Assembly (NCBI RefSeq): GCF_002742635.1
Contig: NZ_PEGF01000002.1
Coordinates: 1,906,230 to 1,970,229 of the forward strand
Origin: Caulobacter sp. X
GTDB lineage: Bacteria > Pseudomonadota > Alphaproteobacteria > Caulobacterales > Caulobacteraceae
Length of the DNA: 64,000 bases
Direction of reading: 5' to 3'
The position numbers and the translations under genes were made by a program. The notes under the pieces are model-generated. The model was not told where the DNA came from. It saw only the letters and a program-made list of their open reading frames with translations, and made no database searches. Below, in pieces: positions 17,817-25,671 of the stretch (positions are counted from its first letter, which is position 1; each line of letters begins with the position of its first letter).

Positions 17817-17863
17817 GGGCTGGGTGCGTGGCTTCCGACAGAGTGAGGCGCCGCCGCGCCCAC

Positions 17864-17986
17864 AAATCCTCCCCCCCCATGGGGGAGGTGTCGGCGCGTA
17901 GCGACGACGGAGGGGGAAGAGGCAAGGTCAGCAGGACTTCCCCTCCGTCCGCTTCGCGGACACCTCCCCTGCTAGGGGGAGGATTT
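17864..17986. repeat. Large imperfect inverted repeat between convergent genes
   Basis: The left half starts AAATCCTCCCCC and carries GGGGGAGGTGTC, then GACGGAGGGGGAAG. The right half is the near-exact reverse complement (CTTCCCCTCCGTC, GACACCTCCCC, GGGGGAGGATTT). Arms are about 55 bases around a spacer of about 14 bases. It encodes nothing evident and resembles palindromic intergenic repeats of alphaproteobacterial genomes, placed after the phosphatase gene. Confidence 0.8.
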
Positions 17987-18056
17987 TACGAGCGTTCGCG
18001 GCGCTCCGTGCTCGGCGTATCCGGAATCGAACCAAACGAAATCAAACACTTCTCAC

Positions 18057-18087
18057 TTTTACACGTCGCTCTGTGATCCGTGTAAAA
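18057..18087. promoter_or_regulatory. Perfect dyad TTTTACACG/CGTGTAAAA
   Basis: Two perfectly complementary 9-base arms are separated by 13 bases in an otherwise AT-richer 40-base stretch. This could be a regulator-binding site or promoter for whatever lies to the right. No PhoB or CtrA consensus matches. Confidence 0.35.
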
Positions 18088-18103
18088 ACCGCCTCCATAC
18101 TGA

Positions 18104-18541
18104 TCTCACCCAACAGCGCGGAAGGGACGTCCGGCCGGCGATCGTGACGGCTGTCGGGGGTGGTCGAGCGGGAAGCGCTCGCCGGTCTTCCCGAGCTTGG
18201 GAAGGCGTCTTCGCGGCGGATCCAGCGGCAGGCTCCCTGAAAAATCGGGACGAAGCCCTGGCGGCGGAGACTTCGGCGGCGCGACAGGTCCGGGCTGAAA
18301 TCGCCCGGGCGTTCCGGGACCGGGGTTCGTCGCCTCGGCCCGCCCGTCGGGGGCCGACTGTCGGGAGCGGGTTAAAACCCCGCGCCCCGCTGGCTCACCG
18401 GATAACGGCTACGCGGAGCGTCTGGCTTCGTCGAAACGGTACACACACTTCAAACCTCCGGACGGATGTCCGGCGCTCCGCGTCCCCTTCCATCCCTTCA
18501 GCGGCAAGCCGCGTGAGGATGACGACCCATGTCCGGCCTAG
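18104..18541 (+). other. Unassigned interval: structured, with an open frame lacking ATG or GTG
   Basis: The gap of about 720 bases between the two convergent phosphatase genes is not explained by known features. A frame open from 18104 to the TAG at 18539-18541 has protein-like composition in its last 70 codons (SPDNGYAERLASSKRYTHF and onward) but no ATG or GTG; the only near-start is TTG at 18197. Several short perfect hairpins are present, for example CGGGAAG/CTTCCCG at about 18169-18194 and CCGGAC/GTCCGG near 18470. It could be a gene remnant, a structured RNA or a repeat. It resembles neither RNase P RNA, SRP RNA nor a tmRNA tag. Confidence 0.3.
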
Positions 18542-19938
18542 GCCTTCACGCTCGCCCAGGGACCTCTGATCGCCAAGGTCACGCCCGGGTTCTGCAGGTT
18601 CACGAACAGCGTGCCGCCGTCCGGCGAGAAGCAGGCGCCGGCGAACTCGGAGTTCCCGGTGAAGACGTTGCGGGCCAGGGTGTAGATCTTGCCCTGGGGC
18701 GTCACGCCCCGCAGGTGGTTGCGCAGGGTGTCGGAATAGCGGTCCTCGCAGATGATCACATGGCCCCAAGGCGCGACGACCAGATTGTCGGCGTAGTCCA
18801 GCACCCGGTCGTTCTGGCTTTCCACGAACAGCTGCAGCTTGCCGGGTTGGTCCTTCTCGCCGGCTTGGCCTTCGACGGCCGAGGGGACATAGCGGAAGAT
18901 CTGGCCCGAGCCGGCCGCGCCGCCGGCGGTGCAGGCGAAGTAGAGCTCGCCCTGGCCGAAGAACACGCCTTCGCCCCGGCAGAAGATCGCCGCGCCCTTG
19001 GCGTGGCCGCGCCGGCGCAGGTCGTCGTAGGGGTTGTCGACGCCGTCGAGGTCGACCCAATGCGCGGCTTTCCAGCCGCCGATCGGGAAGCTCTTTTCCT
19101 CCTGGTTGCGGGTGTCGCCGCCTTCGGGCGCGTCGACCAGGCCCAGGGCTTGCAGCCGCCCGCCAGCGGCCAGGTTGCGCCGGTCGTTCGGCAGGAAGCG
19201 GTAGAACAGACCGTCGGCGACGTCCTCGGTCAGATAGACGACGCCGGTGCGCGGATCGATGCAGGCGGCCTCGTGCTTGAAGCGGCCCAGCCCTTTCAGG
19301 GCCACCGGCTCGACCAGGCCGACATGGGCCGAGGGCACCTCGAAGACCCAGCCGTGGTCCTTGCCGACCTCGAGGCCGGCTTCCAGCGTGGTCTCCTCGC
19401 AGGTCAGCCACGACCCCCACGGCGTGACGCCGCCGCAGCAGTTGATCAGGGTGCCGGCCAGCGACAGGTGCTGGCGCTCGGTCTGGCCGGTCTTCAGATT
19501 GTAGAGCTGGGTGGTCGTGCCGCCGGGCAGGGGGCGCTGGCCGTTCTGGAAGTCCCAGACCTTGGACCGGTCGATCCGGTCGATCAGCCGCTCGGAGAGG
19601 CCAAAGGCGCCGTTGTGGATGTCGCTGACCGAAAGCTCGTGGTTGCGGACCAGCAGGACCCGTTCCGCGTCGACCGCGAAACAGCCCATGCCGTCGGCCT
19701 TGCCGGGCACCAGGAGGCCGTCGCTCATGGTCTCGCCGGCCTGGGAGATGACTTGGTAGCGGAAGCCCGGCGGCAGATCGATCATGCCCTTGGGGTCGGG
19801 GATCAGCGCGCCATAGCCCTCGACCTCGTTCAGATAGGTCTCGGCCTCGACGGCTTCCTCTTGGGCGCGGGCCGAAAAGGCGGCGAAGGCCAGGCTGGTG
19901 GCGGTCGCGCCCAGGAAGCCGCGGCGGGAGAAGGTCAT
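18538..19938 (-). CDS. phoX: PhoX family phosphatase (DUF839)
   Basis: This 466-residue protein starts with a twin-arginine signal (SRRGFLGATATSLAFAAFSARA), so it is exported folded, as expected for calcium/iron-dependent PhoX enzymes. The DUF839 signature parts are VRNHELS, NCCGGVTPWGSWLTCEET, HEAACIDPRTGVVYLTED and FACTAGGAAGSGQIFRY. It faces the PhoA-like gene. Upstream, on its own strand, the motif TTGTCATGAAAG lies about 50 bases before the start and could be a weak PhoB half-site. Confidence 0.92.
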   Translation of the reverse strand: MTFSRRGFLGATATSLAFAAFSARAQEEAVEAETYLNEVEGYGALIPDPKGMIDLPPGFRYQVISQAGETMSDGLLVPGKADGMGCFAVDAERVLLVRNHELSVSDIHNGAFGLSERLIDRIDRSKVWDFQNGQRPLPGGTTTQLYNLKTGQTERQHLSLAGTLINCCGGVTPWGSWLTCEETTLEAGLEVGKDHGWVFEVPSAHVGLVEPVALKGLGRFKHEAACIDPRTGVVYLTEDVADGLFYRFLPNDRRNLAAGGRLQALGLVDAPEGGDTRNQEEKSFPIGGWKAAHWVDLDGVDNPYDDLRRRGHAKGAAIFCRGEGVFFGQGELYFACTAGGAAGSGQIFRYVPSAVEGQAGEKDQPGKLQLFVESQNDRVLDYADNLVVAPWGHVIICEDRYSDTLRNHLRGVTPQGKIYTLARNVFTGNSEFAGACFSPDGGTLFVNLQNPGVTLAIRGPWASVKA

Positions 19939-20078
19939 GGAGCGCCCCTGTTAAAGTGTAACGTAGAGGGCTATGCACGTCTTTCATGACAATTTGAGCG
20001 CAGGGTTGAGGTATTATATTACCGCATCAATTAACGCGCTGTTTTCATTGAGCTTTGTAAGTTTTTGTGTTGCGATTG

Positions 20079-20107
20079 TTGACAGGGCGCGAACCCTCCC
20101 GTACATG
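20079..20107 (+). promoter_or_regulatory. Candidate promoter of rplM-rpsI
   Basis: TTGACA at 20079-20084 and TACATG at 20102-20107 are spaced by 17 bases, about 65 bases before rplM. The preceding 130 bases are unusually AT-rich for this genome, as expected upstream of highly expressed ribosomal genes and the divergent phoX. Confidence 0.55.
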
Positions 20108-20173
20108 CCGCGCCTCACACGGACGAAACCGGATTTCTCGGGGTCGGACGCCTAGAAATTACGGATCAATCCC

Positions 20174-20647
20174 ATGCAGAAGATCACGGCTTCCTTGAAG
20201 CCAGCCGAGGTCGAGAAGAAGTGGATCGTGGTCGACGCCCAGGACGCCGTTGTCGGCCGTCTGGCTTCGTTCATCGCCATGCGTCTTCGCGGCAAGCACC
20301 GTCCTGACTACACCCCGCACGTCGACTGCGGCGACTTCGTCGTCGTGATCAACGCCGACAAGGTGAAGTTCACCGGCAAGAAGCTGGACGACAAGGTCTA
20401 CTACCGTCACACCGGTCACCCGGGCGGCATCAAGGAAACCACCCCCCGCAAGGTGCTGGGCGGCAAGTTCCCCGAGCGCGTCCTGGAAAAGGCCGTCGAG
20501 CGCATGCTGCCCAAGGAGAGCCCGCTGGCTCGCAAGCAGCTGACCCACCTGCTCATCTACAACAACGGCGAGCACCCGCACCAAGCGCAAAACCCCGAAG
20601 TCGTCGACTTCGCGGGCCGCAACGCCAAGAACATCCGGAGCCTCTAA
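20174..20647 (+). CDS. rplM: 50S ribosomal protein L13
   Basis: L13 is a primary 23S rRNA-binding protein of the large subunit. The 157-residue protein shows KKWIVVDAQDAVVGRLAS at the N terminus, the GDFVVVINADKVKFTGKK block and KVYYRHTGHPGG. It is followed after three bases by rpsI, the universal L13-S9 pair, so both are co-transcribed. Confidence 0.97.
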   Translation: MQKITASLKPAEVEKKWIVVDAQDAVVGRLASFIAMRLRGKHRPDYTPHVDCGDFVVVINADKVKFTGKKLDDKVYYRHTGHPGGIKETTPRKVLGGKFPERVLEKAVERMLPKESPLARKQLTHLLIYNNGEHPHQAQNPEVVDFAGRNAKNIRSL

Positions 20648-20650
20648 GCT

Positions 20651-21124
20651 ATGACTGACGCTCAAGGCTTTGACGCGCTGGCCAGCCTGTCCAGCAACCC
20701 GGAAGCGGCTGCTCCGGCCGAACCGAAGATCGACGCCCAAGGCCGCGCCTACGCGACCGGCAAGCGCAAGAACGCGATCGCTCGCGTCTGGATCAAGCCG
20801 GGCAAGGGCTCGATCACGATCAACGGTCGTGACCAGGAAGTCTACTTCGCCCGTCCGGTGCTGCGCATGATGATCGCCCAGCCGCTGGAAGTGACCGATC
20901 GCCTCGGTCAATTCGACGTCGTCGTGACCGTGGAAGGCTCGGGCCTGTCGGGCCAAGCCGGCGCGATCCGTCACGGCCTGTCGAAGGCTCTGACCCACTA
21001 CGAGCCCGGCCTGCGCCCGGTCCTGAAGCCGCACGGCTTCCTGACCCGCGACAGCCGCGTCGTCGAGCGTAAGAAGTATGGCAAGGCCAAGGCCCGCCGC
21101 AGCTTCCAGTTCTCGAAGCGCTAA
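20651..21124 (+). CDS. rpsI: 30S ribosomal protein S9
   Basis: S9 binds 16S rRNA near the P site. The 157-residue protein has an extra N-terminal stretch of about 30 residues rich in Ala and Pro, common in alphaproteobacteria. The S9 core follows: YATGKRKNAIARVWIKPGKG, GLSGQAGAIRHGLSKAL, and the conserved tail KYGKAKARRSFQFSKR. A strong terminator follows. Confidence 0.97.
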   Translation: MTDAQGFDALASLSSNPEAAAPAEPKIDAQGRAYATGKRKNAIARVWIKPGKGSITINGRDQEVYFARPVLRMMIAQPLEVTDRLGQFDVVVTVEGSGLSGQAGAIRHGLSKALTHYEPGLRPVLKPHGFLTRDSRVVERKKYGKAKARRSFQFSKR

Positions 21125-21149
21125 GCGCGGTTCGTACGCGTTTGGAAGA

Positions 21150-21181
21150 GGGCGCTTCGGGTCTCCGAAGCGCCCTTTTTC
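21150..21181 (+). terminator. Intrinsic terminator after rpsI
   Basis: GGGCGCTTCGG, loop GTCT, CCGAAGCGCCC and TTTTT form a perfect 11-bp stem with a T tract 25 bases after the rpsI stop. Confidence 0.95.
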
Positions 21182-21221
21182 TTGGTCTATTCCCTTGTTC
21201 TCTCTGGATCGGAGTCCGCCC

Positions 21222-22172
21222 ATGGCGAGCGCCCCCAAGGTCTTCATCGACGGCGAAGCCGGCACCACCGGCCTGCAGATCCGCGAGCGCCTGCTGGCCC
21301 GCGCCGATCTCCAGCTGGTCTCGATCGATCCCGACAAGCGCAAGGACGCGGACGCCCGCGCCGAGATGCTGAACGGCGCCGACGCGGTGATCCTGTGCCT
21401 GCCCGACGACGCGGCTAAGGAGGCCGTGTCGCTGGTCAGCAATCCCGACACGGTGATCATCGACGCCTCGACGGCCTACCGGACCGCCGAGGACTGGACC
21501 TATGGCTTCGCTGAGCTCGACAAGGACCAGCGGGCCAAGATCGCGGCGTCGAAGCGGATCTCCAATCCCGGCTGCTATCCGACCGGCGCGATCGCCCTGA
21601 CGCGGCCGCTGGTCAGCGCGGGCATTCTGCCGGCCGAGCTGCCGGTCTCGTACAACGCCGTCTCGGGCTACACCGGCGGCGGCAAGGCGATGATCGCCCA
21701 GTTCGAGGACGAGACCTCTCCGAACTACACCCGCGACCCGTACTTCATCTACGGCCTGTCGCTGAGCCACAAGCACGTGCCGGAAATGCAAAAGCATGGT
21801 GGCCTGCTGACGCGCCCGATCTTCGCGCCCGCCGTCGGCCGCTACGCCCAGGGCATGATCGTCGAGCTGCCGCTGCACCTTTCGACCCTGAACGGCGCGT
21901 CACTGGCCGACATCCATGCCGTGCTCGAAAAGCACTACAAGGGCGAAGCCTTCGTCGAGGTCGCGTCGCTGGACGAGGCCAAGGCGCTGACGACCCTGGA
22001 TCCGGAAGGCCTGAACGGCACCAACCGCCTGAAGCTGTTCGTATTCGGCTCGGACGCCAGCGGCCAGGCGCGGCTGGTGGCGCTGCTCGACAACCTGGGC
22101 AAGGGCGCGTCGGGCGCGGCGGTGCAGAACCTGAACATCGCCCTGGGCCTGAAAGAGAACGCAGGCCTCTAA
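21222..22172 (+). CDS. argC: N-acetyl-gamma-glutamyl-phosphate reductase, short type
   Basis: ArgC reduces N-acetylglutamyl phosphate to the semialdehyde in arginine synthesis. The 316-residue length and the motifs FIDGEAGTTGLQI, SNPGCYPTGAIAL (catalytic Cys) and LSHKHVPEM (catalytic His) identify the type 2 form. The ATG at 21222 (MASAPKV) follows GGAG. It is separated from rpsI by a terminator, so it is transcribed independently. Confidence 0.94.
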   Translation: MASAPKVFIDGEAGTTGLQIRERLLARADLQLVSIDPDKRKDADARAEMLNGADAVILCLPDDAAKEAVSLVSNPDTVIIDASTAYRTAEDWTYGFAELDKDQRAKIAASKRISNPGCYPTGAIALTRPLVSAGILPAELPVSYNAVSGYTGGGKAMIAQFEDETSPNYTRDPYFIYGLSLSHKHVPEMQKHGGLLTRPIFAPAVGRYAQGMIVELPLHLSTLNGASLADIHAVLEKHYKGEAFVEVASLDEAKALTTLDPEGLNGTNRLKLFVFGSDASGQARLVALLDNLGKGASGAAVQNLNIALGLKENAGL

Positions 22173-22176
22173 GGGC

Positions 22177-23079
22177 TCAGCGGACCACCGACGCGAGGAA
22201 CCGAGCGACGGCGTCGGTATAGGCGCCGGGCTCTCCCAGCTTGGCGTTGATCTCGCCGTGGCTGAGGTCTTGCGGCAGCACCGACGCCTGGCCGCCGAGG
22301 CTCTTGGCCTTGTCGGCCAGAGCCTGCGCCTGGGGGCAGGACTCGGCGCGGCGCGAGGAGCACACCATCATCAGCGGCGCGGGCGCGGCCTTCATGCGCG
22401 CCAGCGGCGACAGGTCCTTCCAGACGGCCGGATCGCTCCCGAAGGCCTCGTCATAGAGCTTCATGTGGCGCTGGCTCATGATCGACGGCACGTCCATCGC
22501 CGCGCTGTCCAGGGCCACGACGCCGCGCCAGGGCTTGGCGCCTTCCCTCGCGGCGATCGTCGGGTCGGCGGCCAGAAGGGAGACCAGATGCGCGCCGGCC
22601 GAATGGCCCATCAGGACCACCTTCGACGGATCGCCGCCCCAGGCGGCGGCCTTGGCTTGAACCGCGGCGATCGCCCGGGCGACGTCGCGCGCTTGGGTCG
22701 CCACGTCGGCGTCCGGCAGCATCCGATAGTTCACCGAGACGAAGATGAATCCTTGGCCGGTCAGCCACGGGACCTTGTTGTCGACCACCTTGCCCATGGC
22801 CTTGTCGCCGATCCGCCACCCGCCGCCGTGGGCCATCACCACGATAGGCGCGCCCTGGGCGGCCTTGGGGCGATAGACATCGAAGACCTGGGCCTTGTCG
22901 GGTCCATACGAGACGTTGAGGTCGCGCAGCACGCCTTCCGGCGCCGGGGTGGCGGTCAGCTTGGCCTCCGCCCGGGCGGCCGCCCGCTCGGCGAGCCGAT
23001 CGCGCAGGCGCTGGGCGTCGGCGGGCGCCGTCGCGGCCAGACCGGCCAGGGCGACCAGCAGGGCCAGCGACCGCTTCAC
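22177..23079 (-). CDS. Secreted alpha/beta hydrolase
   Basis: This 300-residue protein has a signal peptide (SLALLVALAGLAATAPADA). Its alpha/beta-hydrolase core carries the oxyanion motif MAHGGGWRIGDK near residue 83, the nucleophile elbow GHSAGAH and a late Asp/His region (LSHGEINAKLG). It resembles the carbohydrate-esterase-like BD-FAE group. The GTG start at 23079 overlaps the phaC stop (GTGA), so the genes are coupled; a role in polyester metabolism is possible but only inferred. Confidence 0.85.
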   Translation of the reverse strand: MKRSLALLVALAGLAATAPADAQRLRDRLAERAAARAEAKLTATPAPEGVLRDLNVSYGPDKAQVFDVYRPKAAQGAPIVVMAHGGGWRIGDKAMGKVVDNKVPWLTGQGFIFVSVNYRMLPDADVATQARDVARAIAAVQAKAAAWGGDPSKVVLMGHSAGAHLVSLLAADPTIAAREGAKPWRGVVALDSAAMDVPSIMSQRHMKLYDEAFGSDPAVWKDLSPLARMKAAPAPLMMVCSSRRAESCPQAQALADKAKSLGGQASVLPQDLSHGEINAKLGEPGAYTDAVARFLASVVR

Positions 23080-25031
23080 GACTTCACCAGCACGAAGCTG
23101 CCGGGCGCGTCCTCCAGCGGCTTCAACTTGCCCTTGGCCGGATCTCGCGCGGGAACCTGGCCGCCCGAGCGCGCCTTCAGCCATTCGCCCCAATAGGGCC
23201 ACCACGAGCCCGGGAATTCCTTCGCCCCGGCCTGCCAGACCTCGACCGACTCGCATTTCTGCTCGTTGATCCAATGCTGGTACTTGTTGGCCCCCGGCGG
23301 GTTGATCACCCCGGCGATGTGGCCGGAGCCCGCCATCATGAAGGTCACCGGGCCGCCGAACAGCTTCGCGCCGCGGAACACGCTGCGATAGGGCGCGATG
23401 TGGTCCTCCTTGGAGGACTGTACGAAGATCGGGACCTTGACCTTCGACAGGTCCAGCCGCTCGCCGCCGATCGTCAGCTGGCCCTTGGCCAGGGCGTTAT
23501 CCTTGTAGAAATTGCGCAGATAGAAGAGGTGCAGCGCCTTGGGCATCCGCGTCTGGTCGGCGTTCCAGAACAGCAAATCGAAGGGGCGGGGCTCCTTGCC
23601 CATCAGATAGTTGCTGACGAAGAACGACCAGATCAGGTCGTTGCCGCGCAGGGCGTTGAACGTGTCGGCCATCGACTGGCTGGGCAGGAAGCCGCCGGCC
23701 TGGTCGATCCGCTGCTCGATCTCGCTTAGCCACTCCTCGTTGGTGAACAGCAGCAGATCGCCGGCCTCGGCGAAATCCTGCTGGGCGGCGAAGAAGGTGG
23801 CCGAGTTGATCCGCGCATCGCCGCGCGCGGCCATGTGGGCCAGGGCGACCGACAGCAGGGTGCCGCCGATGCAGTAGCCGACGGTGTTGACCTTATCGAC
23901 GCCGCACTGGGTCATGACCTGCTGGGTGGCGTCATAGACGCCCTCGATCATGTAGTCCTCGAAGGTCTTGTCGGCGAGCTTCCGATCCGGATTGACCCAG
24001 GAGGCGACGAAGACCGTGAAGCCCTGGCCGGTCAGCCAGCGGATCATCGAGTTCTCCGGGCGCAGGTCCAGGATGTAGAACTTGTTGATCCAGGGCGGGA
24101 AGATCAGCAGCGGGATTTCACAGACCGTCTCGGTCGTCGGATCGAACTGCAGCAGCTGCAGGATGTCGTTCTGATAGACGACCTTGCCGGGGGCGGTGGC
24201 GACGTTCTCGCCGACCTTGAACTTGGCCAGGTCCGTCTGGCTGATCGCCAGCTGACCGCCGCCGCGTTCCAGATCCGCGGCGAAGTTCTCCATCCCCCGG
24301 ACGATGCTTTCGCCCTGGGTCTGCACGGCCTCGCGCAGGGCCGCCGGGTTGGACATCAGGAAGTTCGACGGCGAGAAGGCGTCGGTCAGCATCTTGGTGA
24401 AGAACTCGACGCGCCGCTTGGTGGCCGGATCGACGCCATCTACCTCGGCCACCAGGCTGTTCAGCCAGTTCGACGACAGCAGATAGGACTGCTTCATCAT
24501 GTCGAACATCGGGTTCGACGCCCACTCAGGATCATTGAACCGCTTGTCGCCGGCGACCGGCGTGACCACCGGCGCGACCTCCTCGCCCGCCGCGCGGCGG
24601 GCCGCCGACTGCCAGAGGTCCATATAGCGGCTGAAGAGATCGGCCTGGGCCCGCATCAAGCGTTCGGGCTGGGCGGCGAGGCGGGTCATCACCTCGTTCA
24701 GGGCCGGCGCGACGTGGAAGGGATCGGGCGTCAGGGCGGCGGGGCGATCAGCCTGGCGCAGCGCCGCCTCGGCGATCGCGCCCTGGGCGGTGACAGCGGC
24801 GCGGGCGAGATTGGCCGACAGGGTCTCGACCAGCTTCACCTGCTCGGGCGACAGCAGCGTGTCGAACGGAGGCAGGGGCGGGACGCCCGCCGCCGGATTT
24901 GGCGACTCGATCTTCGGCGGCGGCTTGGTCTCTGGCGAAGGGGCTGTCTTTGACGGGGCCTTGGCCTGACTCTTGTCGGTCTTGGGCGCGGCTTTCTTCT
25001 TGGGCTTGGGGGCGGCCTTCGCCGTGGCCAT
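23076..25031 (-). CDS. phaC: Class I poly(3-hydroxyalkanoate) synthase
   Basis: PhaC polymerises hydroxyacyl-CoA into storage polyester granules. The 651-residue product has the catalytic Cys387 in VGYCIGGTLL, Asp543 in SKEDHIAPYRS and His571 in GSGHIAGVINPPG. The first 55 residues are rich in Lys, Ala and Pro (AAPKPKKKAAPKT) and look disordered, making the protein longer than the common class I length of about 590. The ATG at 25031 has GGAGG upstream. It is divergent from a lipoprotein gene. Confidence 0.95.
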   Translation of the reverse strand: MATAKAAPKPKKKAAPKTDKSQAKAPSKTAPSPETKPPPKIESPNPAAGVPPLPPFDTLLSPEQVKLVETLSANLARAAVTAQGAIAEAALRQADRPAALTPDPFHVAPALNEVMTRLAAQPERLMRAQADLFSRYMDLWQSAARRAAGEEVAPVVTPVAGDKRFNDPEWASNPMFDMMKQSYLLSSNWLNSLVAEVDGVDPATKRRVEFFTKMLTDAFSPSNFLMSNPAALREAVQTQGESIVRGMENFAADLERGGGQLAISQTDLAKFKVGENVATAPGKVVYQNDILQLLQFDPTTETVCEIPLLIFPPWINKFYILDLRPENSMIRWLTGQGFTVFVASWVNPDRKLADKTFEDYMIEGVYDATQQVMTQCGVDKVNTVGYCIGGTLLSVALAHMAARGDARINSATFFAAQQDFAEAGDLLLFTNEEWLSEIEQRIDQAGGFLPSQSMADTFNALRGNDLIWSFFVSNYLMGKEPRPFDLLFWNADQTRMPKALHLFYLRNFYKDNALAKGQLTIGGERLDLSKVKVPIFVQSSKEDHIAPYRSVFRGAKLFGGPVTFMMAGSGHIAGVINPPGANKYQHWINEQKCESVEVWQAGAKEFPGSWWPYWGEWLKARSGGQVPARDPAKGKLKPLEDAPGSFVLVKS

Positions 25032-25121
25032 GAGGTTTCCTCCGCTTGTCCAAAGCCAGTTCGCGAAAAGCGACGTCGAACGCCTTCCGCTCGCCGCGAT
25101 CATCGCATAAGACCAGAACCA

Positions 25122-25562
25122 ATGAACGGCGAAACCCGCAAAATCCTGCGTTTCGGTCTTATCGTCGGCTTGGCGGCCGGCGCGAGCGCCTGTGCGAGCC
25201 CGTTCAAGACCGCGCCGGTGGATCCGAGCTCACCCGTGGCCGCCGCCGTCGCCAGCGCCGCCAAGACCAAGGGCGGGCGTCTCAAGCTCTCCGAGATCCC
25301 GGTGATCCCGAGCGACATCCCCAGCGCCGACCAGATTCGCGGCGCCGTCGCCCAGCAGCAAGCCGCCGGCGACGCCGTGACGCGCGCCACCGCGCCGTCG
25401 ACCTGGGAGCTCAAGGACACCGAGTCCTACGCCGCCAAAGCGCGCCGTGAGGTCACGCCGCCGGCCTTCGAAGCGCCGACGGACACCGACCGCGCCAACA
25501 CCGAAGCCTTCGCCCGCGCAGCCCGCGGCCGAGCTAGCGCGCCTCCGTCACAGCCCCAATAG
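25122..25562 (+). CDS. Hypothetical lipoprotein
   Basis: This 146-residue protein has an N-terminal signal with lipobox AGASAC (Cys about 25). The remainder is rich in Ala, Pro and Ser and predicted largely unstructured. It precedes an aminotransferase gene and diverges from phaC. No family is recognised. It is counted as real because of its lipoprotein signal and codon use. Confidence 0.7.
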   Translation: MNGETRKILRFGLIVGLAAGASACASPFKTAPVDPSSPVAAAVASAAKTKGGRLKLSEIPVIPSDIPSADQIRGAVAQQQAAGDAVTRATAPSTWELKDTESYAAKARREVTPPAFEAPTDTDRANTEAFARAARGRASAPPSQPQ

Positions 25563-25671
25563 GGCGACGGAGGCATAATCTTCCTTGAACCGGCTTGGCT
25601 TGACCCCGCTCGGGGTCTATCCATGCCCGACTTTTCGCTCCCAAAGCGCCGACGCGGCGCAACGAGCCGTC

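Noticed and set aside
17820..18540. CRISPR array or tmRNA/RNase P/SRP RNA
   Set aside because: No repeat-spacer periodicity was seen, and none of the diagnostic core sequences or the tmRNA tag could be found.
18144..18569. GTG-started 141-codon frame between the phosphatases
   Set aside because: Codon third positions are not GC-biased as in neighbours and it has no ribosome site; a different frame is more protein-like but lacks a start.
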